Shown here: positions 52,413-62,500 of the stretch, piece by piece
Layout of the letters: each line of letters opens with the position of its first letter
How positions within the stretch are numbered: the stretch's first letter is position 1
Origin: Phocaeicola salanitronis DSM 18170
Lineage (GTDB): Bacteria > Bacteroidota > Bacteroidia > Bacteroidales > Bacteroidaceae
Assembly: GCF_000190575.1 (NCBI RefSeq)
Contig: NC_015164.1
Coordinates: 2,046,001-2,110,000, forward strand
Length of the DNA stretch: 64,000 nt
Direction of reading: 5' to 3'
The notes under the pieces: model-generated
Databases searched by the model: none
The model's input: only the letters and a program-made list of their open reading frames with translations
Told to the model about the DNA's origin: nothing
Program-made: the position numbers and the translations under genes

Positions 52413-52473
52413 AAGATTATTAATCTTGCGGCTTGAAGATTATTAATCTTACAGGCGGAAGATTATTAATCTT
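52413..52473. repeat. Three-unit palindrome array
   Basis: The 15-bp palindrome AAGATTATTAATCTT occurs three times (52413, 52436, 52459) with an exact 23-bp period and GC-rich 8-bp spacers. It lies between the receptor terminator and the promoter of the sensor gene. Confidence 0.88.
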
Positions 52474-52583
52474 ACACCAAACGGGGCTATACGTGCCAGG
52501 ATTTTCAGCTTGCTCCGAAGCGATACGCCACTGGCGAAGGAAGATTTCAGGACACTTGTTTTGCGGATAACCTCATTTTTCCC

Positions 52584-52591
52584 TATATTTG
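52584..52591 (+). promoter_or_regulatory. -7 box of the hybrid two-component gene
   Basis: TATATTTGC matches TAnnTTTG, 24 bp before ATG 52615. It excludes the upstream in-frame start at 52510. Confidence 0.72.
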
Positions 52592-52614
52592 CTCTTCATT
52601 TGTCAAGACCATTT

Positions 52615-55600
52615 ATGAAAAATTACCTGTATACCCTTTGGCTCCTGTTCGTGTCCCTTTCCGTCAAGGCACAGTTAAACAGCACATTCACCCATTACTC
52701 ACAAGAAAACGGGTTGTCCGAAAACACCGTTATGTCCATCGTACAAGACCATGACGGCATGCTATGGTTCGCCACTTGGGACGGAATCAACCGTTTCGAC
52801 GGATACGACTTCCATGTATACAAAGCGCGTAAAAGCAACGACGTAAGCTGGGCGTCAAACCGCATAGATTATCTTTACGTAGATGCCAAAGGAAACGTCT
52901 GGTGCATCGCTTACGACGGACATGTATTCCGGTTCGACAAACGCATGGAAACCTTTATCGAAGTGCCCTCCGAAGGTCCGGGCAAAGACCTGGCTTATAC
53001 ATCCATACAACCCTTAGCCAACGGAACGGTGTGGCTATTGACAGACCATAATGGAGGCATGCGCATCCATACCGAAGCACACACGGGGGAAACCCTTACC
53101 GAGAGATGGGCCTCGACAACCGCCAGCAACCAGGCGATACACATCAACACCGTCTTTCTGGACAACAAAGGGAACGAATGGATATTGACCGACAACGGAC
53201 TGCAACGCATCAGCCCCGACGGAAAACGGAACACCTATTTTACAGACATGGAAAACAACAGGTCCAACCAGTCTTTCTTTGCCGCGGCACAACAGGGAGA
53301 AAACCTTTATTTCACCTCCAGACAGGGACGTATATGGACCTATTCGCTAAAGGATGACATCTTCACGCTGACGGAACTTCCCTATCAAGATGACATCACC
53401 CACATCTTTACATTACCCGACAAGCGGATGGCACTGACAATGAAACACCAAGGTGTCTTAATTGCGGACGCATCGCTGCATCCCATACGCTTTTACGGCT
53501 CTACGGAAGGAGTGGATTTCAGCAAGTCCCCTATCCAAAACACGTACGTAGACCGGTACGGGGAAATATGGATTGCCATCGACCGCATCGGATGCGTGTG
53601 CCACATCAATCCCGGTACCGGCACGTTCCGCATCGAACAAATGAAGGTAGAGCAAGACGCCGCAGACCGTTCGGTTCCGATGTTTTCCATCTGCGAAGAC
53701 CAGCGCGGAAACCTATGGGTACACCCCGTAGGAGGAGGACTGGCATGGTTCGACCGCACCCGGGGCAAGCTATTGCCGTTCTACGACGAAACCGGCTCGC
53801 CCGACTGGCGTTTCTCGAACAAACTGCATGCCATGACCGTAGACCGGCAAGGCAATTTATGGCTGGGCACCCACTCGAAAGGATTAGAAAAAGTATCGTT
53901 TTTCAACAGCCATTTCCGCCTGATAAAGCCCCTGTCCTGCAATCACGACACCAACGCCAATCAAGTACGGGCTTTATGCGAAGACCGTGAAGGGCGCATC
54001 TGGACAAGCACCCGCGACGGAAAGACGCTGGTCTACTCTTCCGAATTCGACTTCATCGGATACCTTACCGCTGACGGACGCATCTCTGCCACAGGCACCC
54101 CCCTCATCGCTTCGGCTTACCAGATTATAGAAGACTCTAAAGGCATTATCTGGATTGCGGCGAAAGGACAAGGCATCATCCGCCTTGCCCCGACCGCCAA
54201 CGGCCTTGCCTACCATTTGTCTAACTATACATACGACGCGAACGACATCTATAGCCTAAGCCACAACAGCACATACGACATCTGCGAGGACGGGCACGGA
54301 CGGTTCTGGATAGCCACCTTCGGAGGAGGCATCAACTGCATGGAACAGCAGGCGGACGGAAGCGTCCGGTTTCTCAACGCAAGAAACAACCTGAAGGCAT
54401 ACCCCTTGGACCGCTGCTCGAAAGCACGCGCCATCCAACGGGACAAAAACGGGACAATCTGGGTGGCAACCTCGAACGGACTATTGTCCTTCAGCGAAGA
54501 TTTCACGCGTGCAGAAGCAATCAACTTCAAGCTACACGTACGCGAGCCAAACAACAAAGAAAGCTTGAGCAACAACGACATCTACGACATCCTGCTCACC
54601 CACGAAGGACGCTTGTTCTTCGCCACATTCGGAGGAGGGCTGAATGAGCTGAAATCCACCGGAATCCGGGACAGCGTACGGTTCACCTCCTACACCACGT
54701 CCAACGGGCTTCCGACCGACGTGCTGGTATCGCTCAGCGAAGACAAGAAAGGAAACATCTGGATTGGTACAGAAAGCGGATTAAGCCGCATGAACGCAAT
54801 CAACCGGCATTTCGACAATTTCCTGAAAGGCGAGTTGGGCGAAGAACTCATCTTCGAAGAAAGCACAGCCCTCACCCGTACCGACGGCACCCTGTTGTTC
54901 GGCTCAAACCGAGGACTGCTCACCTTCGACCCTGCCGATATACAGACCAACCGGTACGTGCCCAGCATCGTATTCTGCGGATTGAAAATCGCCAACGAGA
55001 ATATGGTTCCGCAAGAAGGCTCCATATTGCCCGAATCGCTGAACACCCTGAAGCATCTCACGTTATCCCATAAGACCAACACCATTTCGCTTGCCTTTGC
55101 CGCACTCGACATGAACTTCCCCGAAAACATCAAATACGCCTACATGCTGGACGGATTCGATAAAGAATGGAACTATGTAGGCAAGCAACGCATCGCCACC
55201 TACACCAATTTGCCGCACGGGGACTATACCTTCCGCATCCGTTCTACCAACGGGGCAGGAATCTGGACCGACAACGAACGCCGGCTTGCCATCACCGTCA
55301 GCCCCACATTCTGGGAAACGCCATACGCCTACATCCTCTACACGTTCGCCTTCTTATGCGTATTGCTGGGAGGCGCCTACATCTTGTTCGTCTTTTACCG
55401 CCTGAAACATGAAGTATCCGTCGAACAAGAGGTGACCGACATGAAACTGCGCTTCTTCACCAATATCTCGCACGAGCTGCGCACTCCCCTTACCCTGATA
55501 GAAGGCCCGGTAAGCTACATCCTGAAGCGGAACGACCTGACCCAGGAAGTACGGGAACAATTGCAGACCGTAGAACGGAACACGAACCGCATGCTGCGCC

Positions 55601-57024
55601 TGGTCAACCAAATACTGGACTTCCGCAAAATCCAGAACAACAAGATGAAGCTGTGCATCGAACAGATAGACATCGTGCCTTTCACACGCAAAATCATGGA
55701 AAACTTCGAATCGGTAGCAGAATCGAACAAGATAGATTTCATCTTCGAGAGCGAACAGCCCTCCCTGAAACTATGGGCAGACGCAGACAAAGTGGAAAAA
55801 ATCATCTTCAACCTGCTCTCGAACGCATTCAAATACACAGAGCCGGGCAAGGCGATTAAAATATTCATCCACGAAAACGAAAACACCATCGCCATAGGCG
55901 TGCAGGACCAAGGCATCGGCATCCCCGAAAACATGAAGGAATCGCTCTTTGCCCGCTTCGAGACCCTGCTCGACAAAAACCTCTTCAACTACAAGAACAG
56001 CACCGGCATCGGGCTTTCGCTGGTAAAAGAACTGGCGGACATGCATCATGCTTCCATCCGCGTAGACAGCAAGGAAGGAGAAGGAAGCTGCTTCACCGTC
56101 GAATTCAAGAAAGGCAAGGCACATTACGGGAAAGAGGCGGAATTCATCCTTTCGGACAACATCGAACACAACACCCAAGCGGAACTTGCAGACCCTGCCG
56201 CTTCAGAAGAAGGCATAACGGAAGACCGGAACACGATGCTGCTGGTAGAAGACAACCTGGAACTGCGCGCCTTCCTCCGCAGCATCTTCAAGGCACAATT
56301 CCAAATCATCGAAGCCTCTAACGGAACAGAAGGCATCGACAAGGCCAAAAAACACATACCCGACATCATCATCAGCGACATCATGATGCCCGGGCAAGAC
56401 GGAATCGCCCTGACCAAAGAACTGCGCCACGACGTGGCAACAAGCCATATTCCCATTGTCCTGCTTACGGCAAAGACCGACATGGACAGTAAGCTGCAAG
56501 GCATGGAGCTGGGCATCGACAGCTACATCACCAAGCCTTTCAGCGCCATCTATCTAAAGGCACGCGTAGACAACCTGCTCGCCAGAAGGCAACGCCTGCG
56601 CCAATTCTATTGCGAACATCTGATGGACATCAACGATGCCGGCACCGAAGAAGAGGCAAAAGTGGAAGAAGAAGTGCAGAACTCAATTTCCCCGCAAGAC
56701 AAACTCTTTATCGACCGGCTGACGGAATTCATGGAAAAACACATGGACAATGGCGAGTTAGTGGTAGACGACTTGGTACACGAAATGTCGGTCAGCCGTT
56801 CGGTATTCTTCAAGAAGCTGAAATCGCTCACCGGGCTTGCGCCGATTGAGTTCATCAAGGAAATGCGCGTGAAACGTGCCGCACAGCTCATCGAGACCGG
56901 CGAATTCAACATGACCCAAATCGCGTATATGGTAGGAATCAACGACCCGCGCTATTTCAGCAAATGCTTCAAGCAGCGTTTCGGAATGACACCGACAGAA
57001 TACAAGGAGAAAGTGCGGAAATAA
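52615..57024 (+). CDS. Hybrid two-component system sensor kinase / AraC regulator
   Basis: This 1469-residue inner-membrane protein senses a periplasmic ligand and activates genes directly. It has a signal peptide (MKNYLYTLWLLFVSLSVKAQ) and two seven-bladed propellers of repeats such as GMLWFATWDGINRFDGYDF and NIWIGTESGLSRM. A Y_Y_Y domain precedes one membrane helix (about residues 905-928). The kinase region has HELRTPLTLIEGP (His953), NLLSNAFKYTE (about 1066) and a GIGIP box. A receiver (phospho-acceptor Asp1255 in SDIMMPG, KP in YITKPFS) and an AraC HTH (about 1370-1469) follow. All signalling residues are present. No SusC/SusD pair is nearby. The broken receptor upstream is its only obvious neighbour. 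Confidence 0.95.
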   Translation: MKNYLYTLWLLFVSLSVKAQLNSTFTHYSQENGLSENTVMSIVQDHDGMLWFATWDGINRFDGYDFHVYKARKSNDVSWASNRIDYLYVDAKGNVWCIAYDGHVFRFDKRMETFIEVPSEGPGKDLAYTSIQPLANGTVWLLTDHNGGMRIHTEAHTGETLTERWASTTASNQAIHINTVFLDNKGNEWILTDNGLQRISPDGKRNTYFTDMENNRSNQSFFAAAQQGENLYFTSRQGRIWTYSLKDDIFTLTELPYQDDITHIFTLPDKRMALTMKHQGVLIADASLHPIRFYGSTEGVDFSKSPIQNTYVDRYGEIWIAIDRIGCVCHINPGTGTFRIEQMKVEQDAADRSVPMFSICEDQRGNLWVHPVGGGLAWFDRTRGKLLPFYDETGSPDWRFSNKLHAMTVDRQGNLWLGTHSKGLEKVSFFNSHFRLIKPLSCNHDTNANQVRALCEDREGRIWTSTRDGKTLVYSSEFDFIGYLTADGRISATGTPLIASAYQIIEDSKGIIWIAAKGQGIIRLAPTANGLAYHLSNYTYDANDIYSLSHNSTYDICEDGHGRFWIATFGGGINCMEQQADGSVRFLNARNNLKAYPLDRCSKARAIQRDKNGTIWVATSNGLLSFSEDFTRAEAINFKLHVREPNNKESLSNNDIYDILLTHEGRLFFATFGGGLNELKSTGIRDSVRFTSYTTSNGLPTDVLVSLSEDKKGNIWIGTESGLSRMNAINRHFDNFLKGELGEELIFEESTALTRTDGTLLFGSNRGLLTFDPADIQTNRYVPSIVFCGLKIANENMVPQEGSILPESLNTLKHLTLSHKTNTISLAFAALDMNFPENIKYAYMLDGFDKEWNYVGKQRIATYTNLPHGDYTFRIRSTNGAGIWTDNERRLAITVSPTFWETPYAYILYTFAFLCVLLGGAYILFVFYRLKHEVSVEQEVTDMKLRFFTNISHELRTPLTLIEGPVSYILKRNDLTQEVREQLQTVERNTNRMLRLVNQILDFRKIQNNKMKLCIEQIDIVPFTRKIMENFESVAESNKIDFIFESEQPSLKLWADADKVEKIIFNLLSNAFKYTEPGKAIKIFIHENENTIAIGVQDQGIGIPENMKESLFARFETLLDKNLFNYKNSTGIGLSLVKELADMHHASIRVDSKEGEGSCFTVEFKKGKAHYGKEAEFILSDNIEHNTQAELADPAASEEGITEDRNTMLLVEDNLELRAFLRSIFKAQFQIIEASNGTEGIDKAKKHIPDIIISDIMMPGQDGIALTKELRHDVATSHIPIVLLTAKTDMDSKLQGMELGIDSYITKPFSAIYLKARVDNLLARRQRLRQFYCEHLMDINDAGTEEEAKVEEEVQNSISPQDKLFIDRLTEFMEKHMDNGELVVDDLVHEMSVSRSVFFKKLKSLTGLAPIEFIKEMRVKRAAQLIETGEFNMTQIAYMVGINDPRYFSKCFKQRFGMTPTEYKEKVRK

Positions 57025-57080
57025 AGCCCGCAAGCAGCACTCCCCAAGCCCCCACGCCGTTTGCTGAGTTATTTCTCTTG

Positions 57081-57143
57081 AAACGCAGATTGACGCAGAT
57101 AATTTTATTTTTTATCCGCGTAAATCTGCGCTAATCTGCGTTT
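57081..57143. terminator. Repeat-derived hairpin after the hybrid sensor gene
   Basis: AAACGCAGATT (57081-57091) pairs with AATCTGCGTTT (57133-57143), and CGCAGAT with ATCTGCG inside. It lies between convergent genes and probably terminates both. The sequence resembles the family D dispersed repeats. Confidence 0.7.
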
Positions 57144-57243
57144 CATTACGCCCAAACGTCACGCCGTTTGCCGTTTCCAAGGCCTCGGAAGAAGTGATGC
57201 AGGGGTGCATGGCCGTTTCCAAGACCTTTGCGGACGTAAAGTG

Positions 57244-59568
57244 TCAGAACGGATAGCCGATGGCGAAATGAAGCCCTTGCCCGTCCTTGAAACGGGGGAT
57301 GTTGTAATAGCCCGAACGTCCGGTTTCGTAAGGCACATGCAATGCGATTCCCCAATCCAGACGGAGAACCAGGAAAGAAAGGTCGTAACGGATGCCCACA
57401 CCTGTACCCAACGCAATATTGTCGAAGAAATGCTTGAACGTGAACTTGGCATCGGGACGCGCCTCGTCTTCACGCATCAGCCATACATTGCCTGCATCCA
57501 GAAAGACCGCTCCGTTCAGGTTTCCGCCGAACATATTCGACAACAGGCGGAAACGGTATTCCACGTTCGCCTCCAGCTTGATATCGCCCGTCTCATCCAC
57601 ATACGAATAAGCGGAGTTGTCGGCAGGATGGAAACGTCCCGGTCCGATAGAACGTACCGTAAAGGCACGGATGCTGTTCGCCCCGCCCACGTAGAACTGC
57701 TCGCTGTAAGGCGCAACGGTCTTATTTCCGTACGACCAAATGACACCTGCCATCAAACGTCCCGCCAACTGCTGCTTCTCGCTGATGTAATACAAAGGAC
57801 GTATCTCGCTCGTAAACTTCAAGAACTGGGCAAAAGGCGTTCCCAAGAACTTCTTCTCCCGTTCTTTAAAGCTCCTGCCGAATGCCGCATAAATGGCTGA
57901 AGTGATATTGCCCGCCGAAGTGAACGAGTTTTCCCACCACAAGCGCAAACGCCGCTTGCGCCACGAGTCATCGTACGTAAAGGTATAGGATATGGAAGGA
58001 ATGAACTGGTCGTCCAGGCTTCGGAAAAGCATGGGATTCGCCAAGGCGATGGAATCGAATGTAGGCGTACGGCGCTGCAAATGATTGAAGGCAAGATGAA
58101 CCGGCGTCACAGTATGCTTCATGCTCCGCGATTTCTGAAAGCTATAAGACACGCTTCCGCCGAAAGAAAGCATCTTGAAATAACGCGCACGGTTCACCTG
58201 CTCGGCATAGATACGGAAATGGGTCTCCGAAGGGAAACGGAACGGGTCTATCCGGTCGCGCACCCACGGCAAGACAATGCGCGGGAAGTCGAGCGAAAGC
58301 GCCGCGCCCAGCTCGTAGGAGTTCATCACCGACTTGTCTCCGTCTACCGTCGAACTGGTCTGCCACTCGTACGAGCCTTTCAGTTCCAGGTTGAGCGAAG
58401 CCCCCATGCGCCGGAAGTTGCGCTTCGAAAGCTTGAAAATGGCTCCGGGACCGGTCTGCTTGGTGCTCTTCGTTGTCACGTTCAATTCCAGTTCACTATC
58501 GTAAGGCAGGTCGAACATCGCGTTGACCCGCACGTCAAGCGTATCGCTATCCGGACGGGGAAGGTATTGCACCTCGTTGAACTTGAACACGCCCAGGCGC
58601 GAAAGGGCTTCCTGCGTATAGTTCTGGCGGGTCTGCGAATACATTTCCCCTTTCCGGTAGATAAAACGTTTGCGCAACACACCGAAACGAAGCCCGGGTT
58701 TCTCGCCGGCATAATGCACCGTAAAGTCGCGGAGCTTCAACGAATCCGTCGGACGCTCGCCGTTGTATCCGGTCAGGTAAACCGAGGTGTTCCCCAAACG
58801 GTACCGCCGCAAAGCTTCCTTAGGCAAGTTCGGCTCGGGCACCAGCTTCAGCGTGACATATCCGGGACGCATCAACGTATCGGCAAGAAAGGTGATGAAA
58901 TCATTCCGTGCATAATAATATCCGTTATCCCGTAACAGGTCAATTATCCGCTGGCGTTCCTCATTCAACGTATTGACATTGAAATGCTCGCCGCTACGCA
59001 CCAGTTTCCCAGCCATATTCGCATGAATCAGGCTATCGGTCAGAGGCGCAAAGCCTTCATACAACAACGTGTCGATGTAATACGGACGCCCCATGTCGAT
59101 GTCATAACTCAACTTTACCGCACGCGGATTCTTGGTACTGTCCACCCGATACGTGACATGCCCGTCGAAGAACCCGTAATCCCGAAGCAAGTTGCTTGCC
59201 ACCTTGGCACGGGTATCGGGATTGACCGTCGACACATAGACCGGGTCGGCTGCCAATTTCCGGAAAATCCACCGTCCGAAGCCTTTCTCATACCTTACGA
59301 AACGATTGTACACCCACAGGCCGAAAGGTATGGGGAAACGGATATTGGGATAGGTCACGATGGCATTGTTGGGAGCGATGCTGATAGCTCCCTTCACCTC
59401 GTCCAGCGCCGCCTGCCCCGCTTTGGTCTCGTCCTCATTCTGTACGGAAATGTCCTTCAAGCCTAAATACAAGGTCTCTCCTTCCGGCAAATGCTTGGTA
59501 ATAGAGCACGAAGACAACCCTATCAGCATGCCCAACCAAATCCATATATATGCGTTGCGTCTTTTCAT
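57244..59568 (-). CDS. tamL: TamL: BamA-family outer-membrane lipoprotein
   Basis: This 774-residue outer-membrane assembly protein has a lipoprotein signal (LSSC, Cys21), a mark of TamL in Bacteroidetes, in place of a plain Sec signal. POTRA-like repeats occupy the N-terminal half (for example RAKVASNLLRDYGFFDGHVT and RQRIIDLLRDNGYYYARNDF). A 16-strand-type barrel follows, with the lid region FYVGGANSIRAFTVRSIGPG (about residues 634-653), and the protein ends FAIGYPF, a terminal-Phe signature. It begins 27 bp after the tamB stop, so tamB-tamL is one operon. Confidence 0.92.
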   Translation of the reverse strand: MKRRNAYIWIWLGMLIGLSSCSITKHLPEGETLYLGLKDISVQNEDETKAGQAALDEVKGAISIAPNNAIVTYPNIRFPIPFGLWVYNRFVRYEKGFGRWIFRKLAADPVYVSTVNPDTRAKVASNLLRDYGFFDGHVTYRVDSTKNPRAVKLSYDIDMGRPYYIDTLLYEGFAPLTDSLIHANMAGKLVRSGEHFNVNTLNEERQRIIDLLRDNGYYYARNDFITFLADTLMRPGYVTLKLVPEPNLPKEALRRYRLGNTSVYLTGYNGERPTDSLKLRDFTVHYAGEKPGLRFGVLRKRFIYRKGEMYSQTRQNYTQEALSRLGVFKFNEVQYLPRPDSDTLDVRVNAMFDLPYDSELELNVTTKSTKQTGPGAIFKLSKRNFRRMGASLNLELKGSYEWQTSSTVDGDKSVMNSYELGAALSLDFPRIVLPWVRDRIDPFRFPSETHFRIYAEQVNRARYFKMLSFGGSVSYSFQKSRSMKHTVTPVHLAFNHLQRRTPTFDSIALANPMLFRSLDDQFIPSISYTFTYDDSWRKRRLRLWWENSFTSAGNITSAIYAAFGRSFKEREKKFLGTPFAQFLKFTSEIRPLYYISEKQQLAGRLMAGVIWSYGNKTVAPYSEQFYVGGANSIRAFTVRSIGPGRFHPADNSAYSYVDETGDIKLEANVEYRFRLLSNMFGGNLNGAVFLDAGNVWLMREDEARPDAKFTFKHFFDNIALGTGVGIRYDLSFLVLRLDWGIALHVPYETGRSGYYNIPRFKDGQGLHFAIGYPF

Positions 59569-59595
59569 TAGCTGCTATACCTTATTAATATATAT

Positions 59596-62500
59596 TCATT
59601 GCCCTTCGCTCTTTTCTTCATCCGCAGGGCGGTTTTTCTTCCGCGAGCGGAAGATGAAAAGCTCGCCCAGCTTGCTCACTTTCTTGCGCAGGACGATACC
59701 GGCTCCCGTCTCTATCACTTCCCCGTCGAGTATGCTCTCGTAGTTCTTATCGTGGAAAATCTTGATGTAGCGCGTGCCGCTATTGTCCAGCCGGTATTCC
59801 AACGAGATATTGTCGATGAACGACTCGTCCTGCTGCTGGGCATCGTTTCCGGTAGATATCTTCCCGCCTATTATCACTTGGAAACGGTTGTTCCAAAAGC
59901 GTTTGGCGAACTGGAAATTATAATCGGTACGCGACGTTCCGCTCTCCTGTTCGGTGGTCTCCATACCGAAATTGATGTCGATAGTCTTCAGGGCGCTCCC
60001 GGCTATCTTGTTGATTTCGCTCTGGAGGAAAGAGTTCAGCATGCTGTTCGTGTCAAAACCGCCTCCCGAAGTGTTTCCTTCCGCCATATACATGCCCGTC
60101 ACCAGCATCGTCACCGCCAGCTTGTTCTTCTCCTCCGCCGACTTCGAAGCAAGCTCGTTCTGCATCGTCCCGTCTTCGGGAGCCTCTAAGGTAAAGGTAA
60201 AGCCCAAGTCTTCCAGGCGGTTCGTAAGGTTCACCCCTACATCGAAATTCACCATACGCGAGCCGCTCTCTTCCGAAGCCACCGAAGCGCGCACCCGTTC
60301 CGAAGCCTTGATATTCAGATTGGGGTTCATCAGGTCGCCCGTCCATTCGATGTAGCTCCCGCTTTGGATGTGGAAAGTCTTCAGAGGGATAATCGGCATT
60401 TCGTATTTCATCTCGCCGCTCATCAACGAATAACGTCCGTTCAAGACCATATTCCCGTCGGGCTGGTATTGGAAAGAAAGGTCGCCTCCCCCCTCCAGAA
60501 GCATGTAATTGCTCCCGTCTTCGTTCAGGTCGACCCGTGCCTGTACCGCCTCGTCGATATGCAGGGTCATCAGCACATCCATGCCTCCCAACGATATGGG
60601 TTCTGCCTGCGTGAGATCCACGCGTGCCGTATCCCGGAAGTCTACAAACGTAACGGTCTCGCTCAGCTTATCTTCCACCGTAAGAGGAGAATCTTTCAAG
60701 ACATACGTAAAGTCGCTATTCCCCAAGATATTCATATTCCCGCGCATGGTCAATGCATCGGGCGAGCCTTTTACAACCGAACTGAAATCGACATACAACT
60801 TGCCGTACACCAACGATTCTTTCGTCCGTTTGGCGTTAATCAGCTCAAAATTGCGTGCCATCATGCCCAAGTTGACATCTATCGCCTCGAAATTGCCCAT
60901 GTCCACATAGCCGTCCACGGTGAAAGGCGTTGCCCCTTCGGTATAAATGTTGAACCGCTCGAACTCCAGCCGGTTATCCTTTATTTTTATCGGACGATTG
61001 TCTAAACGCAAGTTCAACGAAGCCTGCGGAACTCCCACCTGCACGCTATCAAGGCTCAAGTCTCCTGCCAGCAAAGGGGAAGAAGCAGCGCCGCTCACTT
61101 CCACCTTCCCGTCCAGGCCGCCTTTTAATGTAGCCAGCCCTGCCGGGATAAAGGCATTGGCAATATGCAAAGGGAAATGATGCAACCCGACACTTGCATT
61201 CAACCGGTCGGGGAGCGTTTCGGTAGCCGGAGCATAGCTTCCCCCCAGGCTCACCACCTCCGTGCCGTTTATCGTGACCTGTCCCTTAATGCCGTGCGCC
61301 CCGTCTTCTTGCGGAAGATAAACCGCCGACGCGCCCCAGTCGCCCAACGGGTAACGGTTGTATGCCAAGCTATCTACCCGGACATCCGCCTCCACCTGCA
61401 TATCCGTTCCCTGCTGCACATAATGCGCTTTGGCGTCAATCAGACCGGCTATATCGGGCATATAAGGAACCACCCTCCGGAACTCTCCGATGCTTATCCG
61501 ATGAAGCTCCAGCGTCAGGTCTTGCCCGCTCAACGTATCGGAAGGAGAATAAAAAGCCAGTCCCGTATTCCGGCTATCCGCCAGACGCAAATCGGCATAT
61601 ACGCGTCCGTTATCGTTCAGGAAAATGTAATTGCCGGGATTCGCCTGAAACTTACGGTATACCAGCGTAGGCTCATCAGGAGACACATGCACGCTGATTC
61701 CTTCGGGATGCATACGTGCCTCCAATCCCAGTTCGACGCCTTTTTCAAGCTTGTTGTTCAAATAGCTGATGTACGTACGGGCACGCGTAGAATCAACGCT
61801 TCCCCACAAGCCGATGCCGAACGCCTCCTGACGCTTGCTTGCCAAAGCTTTCACCCCGCTATGGAAAAGGAAGCGCGCGGTATCCTGACGGGCATCGAAG
61901 AAGATGGTATCCAGCCGCAGGCTATCTGTGCGCAAGCCATACAGGCGCATATCGGCATTCAAGCCTTCATCGGGCGAAGCAGACATGGCTATCCGAAACC
62001 GGTCGTACCGGAGATGACCCGCAGCCAGAAGGTTCGCTATCGGATTGTCCGGACCTGAAAAGATACGGAGCTCGGCACGAGGCAAGATTGCCTTCAACAC
62101 GCGTTGGTCTAATTTCTTGCCTTTCCATTGCCGGCCGAATTCCGCCATCAATGCCGTAGCGCCCGAAGCCAGACGCTCTACGCCATCGGGCGAACGGAAG
62201 AGGAAAGTAAGGTCTCCCGCGTTGACAAAACTCCGGATAGAATCGGAAGCCATCTCCACTCCGGCATGCAAGTCTTTCGTATGAAACGTATTTTCTTCCG
62301 TGGCAAGATGGATATCGGTGAGCGACACCCGTACCCGATGGTTCTGCTTCATATCGGTTTGGGCATGCGCCTCTATGTGCAAAGCCGGATTCAGCTTCTT
62401 TTCCATCAGCTCCAAAGCTTTCAGGTCGAGCCGTTTCACTTGCCCGTCCAAGTCGGCTTTCACCTGATTCGGAAGAAGCGAGGCATTCAGATTCATCCGG

